Origin: G965230065 sp965230065
Lineage (GTDB): Bacteria; Bacteroidota; Bacteroidia; Cytophagales; Cyclobacteriaceae
Reading direction: 5' to 3'
DNA length: 64,000 nucleotides
Assembly: GCA_965230065.1 (NCBI GenBank)
Contig: OZ245942.1
Location: forward strand, 6,138,001 to 6,202,000
The notes beneath the pieces are model-generated. The model had not been told where the DNA came from and made no database searches. It was given only the letters and a program-made list of their open reading frames with translations. Every line of letters starts with the position of its first letter. Position 1 is the stretch's first letter. Position numbers and translations under genes: made by a program. Shown in pieces: positions 16,863 through 24,595 of this stretch.

Positions 16863-16895
16863 TAAAGGTAAGTTTGCGGCAGGGGTGGTAAACAA
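16863..16895 (-). promoter_or_regulatory. csoR promoter with C/G-tract operator
   Basis: Minus strand: TTG (16895-16893), 22 bp with TTTACCACCCCTGCCGC, then TACCTTTA (16870-16863), one base off the TAnnTTTG -7 box. It is almost the same as the trx-csp promoter at 16015-16047, with identical spacing and conserved bases on both sides of the C tract. It lies 18 bp upstream of the repressor ATG, as expected for autoregulation. Confidence 0.6.
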
Positions 16896-16922
16896 GGAAT
16901 TGCGTGGTTATTCTAATTTCAA

Positions 16923-18266
16923 TTAAACCATTGATCCGATATCCGATCCCATGGACGGATAGGAATAGATCATATTCCTGATGTCTGCAACTTTTAGTTT
17001 TACCCGAATGGCCATCGCAAAAATGTTGATCATTTCCTCCGCATGAGGACCGATGATGTGTGCTCCTAAAATGTAGCCTTCTTTATCAGAAATGACCTTA
17101 TAAGCATAGGTTGACTCATTGATCCGTATGGCATTGTACCAGCTTGATGCGGAGCCGTCTTTCACCTGATATTCTAAACCTGACTTCTTTGCCTGTGCTT
17201 CCGTCATGCCAACCGCGGCAAGTGTGGGCAAGGTAAAGACTGAACTGGGCATTTCCGTGTAGTCAGGCTTTTTGGAGTTACCCCGTATAATATTGGTTGC
17301 CACTGCATGGCCTTCCATAACTGCAACAGGTGTGAGATTGAGACCTTTGCTATCAGCCGCATCACCTGCTGCATATACCCGTTCATTAGTTAAACTTTGT
17401 AGGTATTCATTTACGTCAATCCCTTTCTTGCCGTAGGAAATGTTTGCCTTTTCCAGGTTCATGCCATCCAACTCCGGTACTCTACCTGCTGCATTCACCA
17501 CCAAATTCGTTTGAATAGTTTTTTCACCCCCTTTTGATTCTGCCTTTACGGTATAGCCATTATCCTTTTTTTCAACTGCAACCACATCCCACTCAAGGTG
17601 AAGTTCAATCCCCAATTCCTCAGTAGCTTTGACCAAGTGCTTCACGATATCAGACTCAAAGCTTTCTAAAGGCATTTTGCCTCTGTGGAATATGGTCACT
17701 TTACTTCCGGCCCTGACAGCCAGGTGGGCAAACTCCATCGCTATATATCCGCCTCCAATAAAGGTGATGTGCTCAGGGAGTTTTCCCAGATTTAGAAAAT
17801 CTGTGCTGTCAATTGGTAAATTGCCCCCTGGAATATCAAGAACAACAGGTCGGGCACCTGTAGCTATCACTATTTTATCAGCTTCCAGTAGGTCGTCTCC
17901 GATGCGCACCGTGTTTTCAGATTCAAAGCTGGCTGTTCCATGATACATTTCTACACCTGACTTTTCATAGCCTTTCTCCACATTTCTAGGCATTTTGGAA
18001 ACGAACTCATTTTTGTAAGCCATCAAATCCTGCCAATTGATGGAGATATCTCCTTGAATACCGATTCCCTTCATTTTATTGGCCCGGTCTATAATTTCAG
18101 CAGCTCCGACTAATATTTTCTTAGGATCACAACCGCGTAGTGCGCACGTTCCCCCATACGGTCTGGAATCTGTAACGGCAGTCTTTAGTCCTTTTTTAGC
18201 ACATTTATTGGCAATGGTCATTCCTCCCATGCCTGATCCGATTACAATCACATCGTATTTTTTCAT
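16923..18266 (-). CDS. MerA-like FAD/NAD(P) disulfide oxidoreductase
   Basis: Start at ATG 18266 (447 aa). An upstream in-frame TTG at 18275 is less likely. FAD-binding VIVIGSGMGGMTIA at about 7-20, the redox-active disulfide in GGTCALRGCDPKK at about 40-52, NAD(P)-binding ITFIGGGYIAMEFAHLA at about 170-187, and a C-terminal dimerisation domain. Mercuric reductase (MerA) has this core, but this protein has neither the N-terminal HMA domain nor the C-terminal Cys pair that loads Hg(II), ending instead in SYPSMGSDIGSMV. It may reduce another metal or disulfide. The start is coupled to the previous gene by TGATG. Last gene of the ArsR unit. Confidence 0.85.
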   Translation of the reverse strand: MKKYDVIVIGSGMGGMTIANKCAKKGLKTAVTDSRPYGGTCALRGCDPKKILVGAAEIIDRANKMKGIGIQGDISINWQDLMAYKNEFVSKMPRNVEKGYEKSGVEMYHGTASFESENTVRIGDDLLEADKIVIATGARPVVLDIPGGNLPIDSTDFLNLGKLPEHITFIGGGYIAMEFAHLAVRAGSKVTIFHRGKMPLESFESDIVKHLVKATEELGIELHLEWDVVAVEKKDNGYTVKAESKGGEKTIQTNLVVNAAGRVPELDGMNLEKANISYGKKGIDVNEYLQSLTNERVYAAGDAADSKGLNLTPVAVMEGHAVATNIIRGNSKKPDYTEMPSSVFTLPTLAAVGMTEAQAKKSGLEYQVKDGSASSWYNAIRINESTYAYKVISDKEGYILGAHIIGPHAEEMINIFAMAIRVKLKVADIRNMIYSYPSMGSDIGSMV

Positions 18267-18484
18267 CAGCAGCAATTGTTTTTACCACCTTCCTGAATGG
18301 GAGGACAGGCATTTGTTCCATAGCTGCAATACACGCAGCAATCACCTTGTTTTGGCTTTAATACTTCTTGGCAGTTTTCACATTCGTAAAAGTATTGGCA
18401 TGCATCCGTAGGCATAGTTTCTTCTTTTTGATGTCCACAGTTTGGACAGGTAATGGTGGATTGTAATACGATCTCTTTTTCCAT
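18266..18484 (-). CDS. GDCCVxC-domain protein
   Basis: A 72-aa cytosolic protein with CPNCGHQKEETMPTDACQYFYECENC in the first half, a rubredoxin/zinc-ribbon-like pattern, and the signature GDCCVYCSYGTNACPP in the second half, ending in NNCC. Ten or more cysteines. This is the GDCCVxC family, some members of which are selenoproteins with Sec at a Cys position; here only Cys codons are seen. These proteins occur in mercury and arsenic clusters. It lies 2 bp after the HMA gene and overlaps the start of the flavoprotein (TGATG), so it may deliver or receive metal at that enzyme (inference). Confidence 0.88.
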   Translation of the reverse strand: MEKEIVLQSTITCPNCGHQKEETMPTDACQYFYECENCQEVLKPKQGDCCVYCSYGTNACPPIQEGGKNNCC

Positions 18485-18486
18485 TA

Positions 18487-18819
18487 TTAATCGATTTTAG
18501 GTTTTAGTACTTCTGCTTTATAGGTTGTTTTTTCTTCAATTGCTGCAATAAGCTGTTCAGGTTGGGTTTGTTTGGGGTCATAATCCACTACAGCTATATC
18601 TCCCGGATATTGCACTGAGTTGTCAACCACCCCTTTTGTTTCTTTCAAAACCTTGTAGAGATTACTGGCACAACCGGCACAGGTGAGCCCGGTGACTTTG
18701 ATCTTAACTGTCTCACTTTTCTGAATAGTTTTGACTGTTTTTTGAGGATCAGCAGATTGTGCCATTCCATGTCCTGCAAGCAAGAAGATGAATGCTAGGC
18801 TGAAAATTATGGGTTTCAT
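18487..18819 (-). CDS. Periplasmic HMA-domain protein (MerP-like)
   Basis: A 110-aa protein with signal peptide (IIFSLAFIFLLAGHGMAQ) and one HMA domain at about residues 35-105. The metal site is GLTCAGCASNLYKVLKE. It resembles MerP, the periplasmic mercury carrier, although the C-terminal half (EEKTTYKAEVLKPKID) is its own. It lies 4 bp after merTP and 2 bp before the GDCCVxC gene, so it is in the same operon. It should hand metal to MerTP or scavenge it in the periplasm. Confidence 0.88.
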   Translation of the reverse strand: MKPIIFSLAFIFLLAGHGMAQSADPQKTVKTIQKSETVKIKVTGLTCAGCASNLYKVLKETKGVVDNSVQYPGDIAVVDYDPKQTQPEQLIAAIEEKTTYKAEVLKPKID

Positions 18820-18823
18820 TTTT

Positions 18824-19477
18824 CTATTGATTTAAGGTTTCTTCTTTTATAATTTTCTTGCCAGTGACTTTATAGCCAGTGGCTTCCTCCACCGCAGTTG
18901 CCAATTGCTCAACAGATACTTTTGATTGATCAAACTTTACCAAAGCAATACCACTTTCGTAGGAAGAAGAAGCTTCGAGAACGCCTTCACTATTATTAAG
19001 TGCTGCATTCACGCTATGCTCACAACCGGTGCAGGTCATGCCTTTGATACTAAGCTCAGCATTTAAAATATCATTTTCTTTTACCACGATAACATTGGAT
19101 GTATTGCTATTGTCAGGAAAAAAGATGCCGGAATAGGTAGGAAATGCAAGCATTACTACCGCAAAGACTGTAATTATTCCCAGAAACTTCTTAGACTGCC
19201 AAAAGGAAGGACGCTCATCGTCTTCACAGGCACAATCGATTTCCTCCTGTGTCCTGGGTCTTAATTTCTGATACCAGGCAAACCCCAATACCAAAACTGT
19301 AAGGCCTATTAAATAAGGTCTAAAAGGCTCCATCCAAGAGAAGGACGAAGCAATGCCTCCAATCCCTGCCAACGCGGCAAAAACGGGGGTGATGCAACAA
19401 AGGGATGCAGTAAAGGCTACCAACAATCCGGCTCCAATGCTTTTTGATGAGGTATTTGATTGGTTTGTATTACTCAT
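18824..19477 (-). CDS. merTP: MerTP mercuric-type transport protein
   Basis: A 217-aa fusion. Residues about 1-130 are MerT-like: TM1 with ASLCCITPVFAAL, then GIGGIASSFSWMEPFRPYLIGL, a cytosolic CAC (EIDCACEDD), and a third helix. Residues about 145-215 are an HMA domain with SIKGMTCTGCEHSVNAAL. This MerT-MerP fusion is typical of Bacteroidota mer operons, where it imports Hg(II) for reduction. The start overlaps the end of the arsR gene by 4 bp (ATGA, 19477-19474). Substrate could be Hg(II) or another soft cation, since the flavoprotein downstream lacks the MerA C-terminal cysteines. Confidence 0.9.
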   Translation of the reverse strand: MSNTNQSNTSSKSIGAGLLVAFTASLCCITPVFAALAGIGGIASSFSWMEPFRPYLIGLTVLVLGFAWYQKLRPRTQEEIDCACEDDERPSFWQSKKFLGIITVFAVVMLAFPTYSGIFFPDNSNTSNVIVVKENDILNAELSIKGMTCTGCEHSVNAALNNSEGVLEASSSYESGIALVKFDQSKVSVEQLATAVEEATGYKVTGKKIIKEETLNQ

Positions 19478-19848
19478 AATATTGGTTCTTTCTTATTGTT
19501 AATAAACAAGCTGTCTAATACAGGTCTTATTACCTGGATACTATCTTCTATTAAAGAGTAGAAGACCGTTTGTCCCACCTTCTCACTGGTTACAAGGCCT
19601 CCTTCTCTCAGTTTCTTCAGATGTTGGGAAATGGCTGGCACGGTCATTTCCAAAATGTCACTCAGGTCACAGGGACAAAGTTTGGTTTCCTTGCTGAGCA
19701 GATAGAGAATTTTTAAGCGGACTTCATTGCCCGACAGGCTCAATGCCTTAGCTGCCGTAGTTATTGATGGTGCGACTCTGTGAATTTCTTCTTTGCACTG
19801 TTTGATCTGCTCAACATCTGCAAAAACCCTGATACACGATTTACTCAT
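19474..19848 (-). CDS. ArsR/SmtB-family metal-responsive repressor
   Basis: A 124-aa winged-helix repressor. The metal site is probably KLCPCDLSDILEM at the start of the recognition helix region (CxC, as in ELCVCDL of ArsR/CadC types), perhaps with Cys near the N-terminus (KSCIRVF, KQCKEE). The recognition helix is TVPAISQHLKKLREGGLV and the wing GQTVFYSL. It is the first gene of the merTP unit and would repress it until a soft metal binds. A 24-bp palindrome 9 bp upstream is the likely operator. Confidence 0.9.
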   Translation of the reverse strand: MSKSCIRVFADVEQIKQCKEEIHRVAPSITTAAKALSLSGNEVRLKILYLLSKETKLCPCDLSDILEMTVPAISQHLKKLREGGLVTSEKVGQTVFYSLIEDSIQVIRPVLDSLFINNKKEPIL

Positions 19849-19856
19849 ACTTCTAT

Positions 19857-19880
19857 TTATTTAAGCAACTACTTAAATAA
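19857..19880. promoter_or_regulatory. ArsR operator palindrome
   Basis: Perfect inverted repeat: TTATTTAAG (19857-19865), a 6-bp spacer, CTTAAATAA (19872-19880). It lies 9 bp upstream of the arsR ATG and overlaps the region just downstream of a TATCTTCG -7-like box (minus strand, 19888-19881). This size and symmetry are typical of ArsR/SmtB sites. Confidence 0.75.
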
Positions 19881-19903
19881 CGAAGATAAGAAGAAGTAAA
19901 TTA

Positions 19904-21750
19904 GGGTTGTGTAAAAAGTTATGAAAAAAAAGTGGGGAATGTAAATTCAAGTTTGAAAAAACGAGATGAAAAAACTTTCCCCACCCATGGATACAAATAT
20001 CCTAAAAAAGCCAGGGATAAAATTCAAGCCCTATCATCAAGACACGACTATTTCTTTGCCAGTCAAGGTGTCGGAGCTAATAAAGGAAAATATACTGGTG
20101 CAAATCGTAGACACAGTAGTAGAAAGTATAGATATGGGAGAACTCGAAGCTTATTATAGGGGAAAAGGCTGCCCGCCCTATCATCCCAAGATGTTGATCA
20201 AGGTATGGATATATGGATTTTGTAGTAAGGTGTATACCTCCCGGCCTTTAGCCAAAAAGCTGCGGGAAGATTTATGTTTTATATGGTTAGCCGGCGAAGC
20301 CACCCCTTGTTTTAAAACGTTGAGTGGTTTTCGGGGCAACCGTATGCAAGGATTGGTAGACATCGTCTTCAAACAGGTCTTATATTATTTAGTGGCTGAA
20401 AACTATGTTGACCTCAATGATTTATTATATCGATGGATCAAAATGGGAAGCCAATGCCAACCGTTACAAGGTTGTATGGCGCAAAAGCATAGCCCGCTAT
20501 AAAGAGTGGGCATTGTCTCGGATAGATGAAATTTTGAAAGGGGCCCAACACTTACAAAACCAGGAAGATGACAAATACGGAAAGCAAGACCTTGCCACCC
20601 ACTCATCAGCCCAACAGGTGCATATAGTTTTGAACAGCAAGGAATTACAGCAACATATAAGCCATATCAGCAAGTTAGTGCAGGCAGAAACAGACAAGCA
20701 ACGGGGAAAAAAGCTGTTGGGCCAGCGTAATTCTTATGCAAAAACAGATGAAGATGCCACAGGCATGCGCATGAAGGATGGGCGTGTACGGCCAGGGTAT
20801 AATATACAAATCACAACAAACCAGCAATTTATCCTCAATGCCAGTGTCCATCAAAATGCATCAGACAGCCCAACGCTTGCCCTCCATGTTGAAAAACTCT
20901 TTGATAGGGCCGAGGGCTGGTGGATGGGGACTGGGTCCCTGAAGGCACCTTAGATGCTGGCTATGGGAGCGAAGAAAATCATGCCTTGGCAGAAAAAAAG
21001 GCATCACTGCCTATATGAAATACCCGCTTTGGTACCAGGAGAAAACGGCAGCAGGCGACCCTGGGGCATTGTTGAAAAAACAGTTTCGGAGTGGACATTG
21101 GCCTTACGACAAGGCCCAAGATTATTTGACTTGTCCACAAGGAAAAAAACTACATTTTATGGAAGAAAAAACCATCACCTCTGAGAATGGTTACCACAAA
21201 ATAGTACGCATCTATTAGGCCGAAAGCTGTGTTGCTTGTCCGGTATTTAAGGCATGTAGGGGTGAAAAGGCAAGCCCCAACACCAATCGGAAAGTATACA
21301 GAAGTGAAAAACTGGAAGCCTATAAACAACGGCCCAAAGCGTTATTGGACTCAGAAAAAGGGCAACAAAAACGTGTCCGGCGGTCTGTAGATGTGGAAAC
21401 TCCATTTGCCAATACCAAATTTAACATGGGGCATACCCGCTTCATACTGCGGGGGATACAGAAAGTCAATATTGAGTTTTTACTGCTGGCCATGGCCCAT
21501 AACCTCAAAAAGGTATATTACGAAAAAACAGGGATTTGGAAGGAGTACTATGCCCAAAGGGCAGCACGAAAAAAGAAAAAAGGAGAGAAAAGGTGCAAAA
21601 CGGCAATACCCTCTTCAAAAAATATAAATATCCCCTCCCTCTTGGTCAAAAAGGCCCATGAGTGGATAACAAATTTGTCAGGCCGAATAAGTACCTTTTG
21701 CTTTTTGCAAAATTTTAGAAAAATCTGTCCAGGAACTTTTTACACAACCC
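19904..21750 (+). mobile_element. Degenerate IS1182-family insertion sequence
   Basis: The 1847-bp element is bounded by perfect 17-bp inverted repeats: GGGTTGTGTAAAAAGTT (19904-19920) and its reverse complement at 21734-21750. The interior is a single broken transposase gene. I see no clear target duplication. It was inserted 56 bp upstream of arsR, inside that gene's promoter region, and its right end touches the end hairpin of the IS200 copy. Confidence 0.85.
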
Positions 21751-21791
21751 CCTTTCAATGGTTTTCACCCCCAAAGGGGGTAGAGCCTTAA
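19966..21791 (+). pseudogene. IS1182 transposase, multiply broken
   Basis: The coding sequence is spread over three frames. 19966-20502 gives the N-terminal domain (YYRGKGCPPYHPKMLIKVWIYG). The frame shifts near 20430 into IDGSKWEANANRYKVVW, shifts near 20935 to VPEGTLDAGYGSEENHALAEKK and again in an A-run near 20995 to GITAYMKYPLWYQ. A TAG interrupts at 21216-21218, just before AESCVACPVFKACRG. The C-terminal part (RRSVDVETPFANTKFNMGHTRF) is the conserved end of IS1182 transposases. The last frame reads out through the right inverted repeat to a stop at 21791, so the natural C-terminus is lost as well. Confidence 0.85.
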
Positions 21792-22286
21792 CTTTCAAAA
21801 AGTGGGAATTCTCCTCCCCCTTCTTCTTTTTTGTCTTCTTTTTCTTGGTATTTAACATATCTCTTTATCTTTTCCTCGTCTATGCCTACTGTACTAACAA
21901 AGTAGCCCCTAGCCCAAAAATGATTGCCCCAGTAAGGTTTTTTCTTTAGACTCTTATAACTTTTAAACAACATTATCGCGGTTTTGCCTTTCACAATACC
22001 CACAAAATCTGACACACTTAGCTTTGGGGATTACTGCAAACTAAATGGACATGGTCTGGCTGAATATTTAGCTCTTCAACCTTTACTTCTTTCCATTCAC
22101 AGATGGCGGGTATCTTATCCTCCACTGCATCTGCTATTATATCTTTTAGTATCCGAAGTCTATATTTTGGCGTTCATACTATATGGTACACACAATAGTA
22201 AAAACTGTGAGATAATTTCCTGTATTTTGTCATGCCATAAAGTTATCTCTTAATGGCATTACCTTCAAACATGACCACCGTCATTA
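21748..22286 (-). mobile_element. Degenerate IS200/IS605-type element (tnpA only)
   Basis: Decayed IS200-type element on the minus strand. Its 3' side has a hairpin CCCCCTTT (21748-21755) with AAAGGGGG (21773-21780). Its 5' side has one arm of a second hairpin (ACCACCGTC, 22274-22282) whose other arm (GACGGTGGT, 23385-23393) is now beyond an inserted IS630. Subterminal hairpins at both ends are the hallmark of this family. No tnpB is present. Exact ends cannot be set by eye. Confidence 0.7.
21788..22233 (-). pseudogene. IS200-type TnpA with in-frame TGA and frameshift
   Basis: Minus strand from ATG 22233: MTKYRKLSHSFYYCVYHIV, then TGA where the family has Trp (HIVWTPKYR), then TPKYRLRILKDIIADAVEDK and the HUH motif QPDHVHLVC. 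The frame is lost near 22025 and resumes with PKLSVSDFVGIVKGKTA, the conserved WGNHFWARGYFVSTVG and the catalytic-Tyr region KIKRYVKYQEK. The two lesions mean the transposase is inactive. Confidence 0.85.
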
Positions 22287-23380
22287 GGTGCGAAGATTGA
22301 AAATTAATAATATATTCATTATTATATATAAATGAACACTTTTAACAAAGATACAGATATTAGAACATATCGTCGTGAGGTAATAGTACGCTTACATAAG
22401 AAAGGGATGCGCCAGCATGATATAACAGAAGTTGTAGGCTGTAGTCAAGGGTTAGTAAGTCAAGTTTGGGAAAAGTACCAGGAATCGGGTGAACAAGGCA
22501 TAGCCAGTAAACCTCATCCAGGAGCTTCGCCACTACTTGATACATCTGAAAAGCAGCAATTAGCCTGCATGATAGATGCAGGAGCGCAAGCTTATGGTTT
22601 TGAGTCGGAATACTGAACTCGTAAAAGGATCCAGCAAGTGATTAAAGAACAATTTGAGATAAGCTATAGTGAAGGGCATGTAGGTTACTTGCTCAAGGCA
22701 ATGAATTATAGCAAGCAAAAACCGCAGGGAAAAGACCCACGGCAAGACCCAGCACAGGTGGAAGCCTGGAAGCAAAAGCGTGTCAAAAAACTAAGAAAAC
22801 AAGCTAAAAAACAAGGCAGAGTGCTATTTTATGTAGACGAAGCCTCCTTTTTTCTTACTCCAACACTGTGGCGTACCTATGCCAAGAAAGGACAACACCC
22901 GATCATACACACCTATGATAAGTCTTTTAAACATATATTTGCTTGTAGCGGTATTTCACCCCAGGGAGATTTCTTTTACACCATCAATAAACAAGCTTAT
23001 CGTGGGGAAAATATCATTGAGTTCATAGAACAATTACTACAACAAATCCCTCAAACTATTACTATCATTTGGGACGGTTCGCCGCGCGATGGGGCCAGTA
23101 TTCATAATTGCAATATGCTAAAGCAATATCTTGAAACACTTCCCCAGGGAAGATTACACCTGGAGAGATTACCGTCTTACTCACCAGCTTTGAATGCTGA
23201 TGAACAAGTTTGGAATTATATTAAAAATGTAGATTTGAAAAATAAAGTGTTCAAAACTTTAGCACAGTTAAAGAAGGCTTTGATTGAAAACTTGGAAAAA
23301 TTTTATGACAGAACACAGTTGATTCAAAGTTTTTTCTATCATCAAGATGTTGCCTTTTATTAATTTTCAATGCTCGGGGC
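22287..23380 (+). mobile_element. IS630-family insertion sequence, nested in a hairpin
   Basis: The 1094-bp element is flanked by TA on both sides (22285-22286 and 23381-23382), the TA duplication expected for IS630/Tc1-mariner elements. Inner inverted repeats are ATTGAAAATTAATAA (22296-22310) and its complement at 23357-23371. Removing it rejoins ACCACCGTC-ATTATA-GACGGTGGT, a 9-bp-stem hairpin, so the element landed in the loop. It carries one transposase gene with an internal TGA. Confidence 0.8.
22332..23363 (+). pseudogene. IS630 transposase interrupted by one TGA
   Basis: An otherwise continuous 343-codon frame with a TGA at 22614-22616. N-terminal HTH: MRQHDITEVVGCSQGLVSQVW. After the stop the same frame goes on with TRKRIQQVIKEQFEISYSEG and the DDE catalytic domain: FYVDEASFF (first Asp), IIWDGSPRDGA (second Asp), YSPALNADEQVWNYIK (last acidic residue). 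Family members have Trp at the stop position (xxYWTxKRI), so a TGG-to-TGA change is the likely cause. Either the element is dead, or two peptides are made (from 22332 and 22638). Confidence 0.85.
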
Positions 23381-23393
23381 TATAGACGGTGGT

Positions 23394-23612
23394 TTTCTAT
23401 ACGGTTAATAAATTAAACTTTTCCTAATAAATAAGTAAAATAACAAATTTGCAAGAATATGAGTAGGCGCTAAGGATTATATTTTATCAAATTGAATAAC
23501 TTAGCTGTATTTAATCCAAGTTGCGATGATGGATTTATCTTCTAATAACCTGCTCAAAACAATGCCAATACCCAATATGATCTTTAGGAAGTTTAATAAG
23601 GTAACAATGAGG
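23394..23612. other. 219-bp gap between IS630 and IS5
   Basis: AT-rich sequence with no complete gene. A short minus-strand stretch near 23500-23590 (KIILGIGIVLSRLLEDKS) reads open but is too short to assign. I see no repeat or RNA here. Confidence 0.35.
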
Positions 23613-24550
23613 CTGTTTAAACTTTTTTAGAAGAATTCCCAAATAAGTGAGAGTTTTAAGATGTCAAACAAAAATAAACACTCAAATGGGAATATTAAGT
23701 AAAGATATGATCGAGAAATGGATTTTGCCATTTTTGCCTCTTGGCAAACGTGGTTTTAAAACAACAGTACCTATTGAAGAAATAACAGGATGTATTTTCT
23801 ACCGGTTAAAGACAGGCTGTCAATGGAGAGAGCTTCCAACTAAACAGTTTTTCTCGGGCAAGGAATTAAAATGGGGGAGTGTTTTCTATTACTTCAACAA
23901 ATGGTCGAAGGCAGGCTGTTGGAAGGAAATTTGGATAAACCTGTTAAAATCAAATTTGGAACATCTAGACTTGTCAAGTGCCGAATTTGATGGCAGCCAT
24001 ACTCCTGCAAAGAACGGTGGTGATGCAGTAGGTTATCAGGGCCGAAAGGCAGCTAATACCACCAATGCCTTGTTTCTGTCTGATAGTCAAGGTGTTATGC
24101 TGGCCATGTCCACCCCCCAGGAAGGTCAGCATCGCGCGGCGAACCGTCATGACCTCTACCAGATCAAGGAACTGTTTGGGGAAATCTTTGGCCTTTTAAA
24201 AGAAGCGAACATCAATTTAAAAGGGCTTTTTTTAAATGCGGACCCGGGTTTTGATTCGGAAAGCTTTCATCAGGTATGCGAGAAAGAGGAAATCATTGCC
24301 AATGTAAAACCCAATCCAAGGAACACAGCAGGCCAGCAAGTAGAACCGTATGAAAGTGGGGAACATATTTTTGATGAAGAACTTTATAAGGACAGGACCG
24401 TAATCGAGCATGCCAATTCTTGGATCGATGGGTTTAAAGCTTTGCTGGTAAGGTTTGAATTTACGGTTAGAAATTGGATGAGTCTGCATTTTATGGCATT
24501 TGCAGTGATTTTCCTCAGAAAAATCAAGAAAAGACTAAAAGTTTAAACAG
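23613..24550 (+). mobile_element. IS5-family insertion sequence
   Basis: The 938-bp element has perfect 14-bp terminal inverted repeats, CTGTTTAAACTTTT (23613-23626) and AAAAGTTTAAACAG (24537-24550). The transposase stop codon lies within the right repeat. A target duplication is not obvious. It lies 45 bp from the 3' end of the recombinase gene. It is the only element of this group with an unbroken transposase, so it is probably the most recent arrival. Confidence 0.85.
23686..24546 (+). CDS. IS5-family transposase, intact
   Basis: 286 aa from ATG 23686 (MGILSKDMIEKWILPFLP); a GTG start at 23647 would add 13 residues. The N-terminal DUF4096-like domain has ITGCIFYRLKTGCQWRELP. DDE residues are in AEFDGSHTPAKNGG (first Asp), LFLNADPGFDSESF (second Asp) and the RTVIEHANSWIDGFKALLVRFE block (Glu). 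No stops or shifts, so it may be active. Confidence 0.9.
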   Translation: MGILSKDMIEKWILPFLPLGKRGFKTTVPIEEITGCIFYRLKTGCQWRELPTKQFFSGKELKWGSVFYYFNKWSKAGCWKEIWINLLKSNLEHLDLSSAEFDGSHTPAKNGGDAVGYQGRKAANTTNALFLSDSQGVMLAMSTPQEGQHRAANRHDLYQIKELFGEIFGLLKEANINLKGLFLNADPGFDSESFHQVCEKEEIIANVKPNPRNTAGQQVEPYESGEHIFDEELYKDRTVIEHANSWIDGFKALLVRFEFTVRNWMSLHFMAFAVIFLRKIKKRLKV

Positions 24551-24595
24551 GTTCAATTTTAATCCAATACCACTTCACTATATCCATTAAATAAG

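Noticed and set aside
18266..18484. GDCCVxC protein as a selenoprotein
   Set aside because: All positions of the motif are Cys codons (TGC/TGT) and no in-frame TGA occurs before the natural stop.
22332..23363. TGA read as Trp or selenocysteine in the IS630 transposase
   Set aside because: Host genes in the window use TGG for Trp and TGA as stop. No SECIS-like hairpin is evident after the TGA, and the family has Trp there, so mutation is simpler.
22274..23393. 37-bp imperfect terminal repeats as the true ends of IS630
   Set aside because: Seven mismatches cluster between the two perfect blocks, and TA dinucleotides at 22285 and 23381 give a better end for this family. The outer 9-bp arms are then target DNA. 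Not fully excluded.
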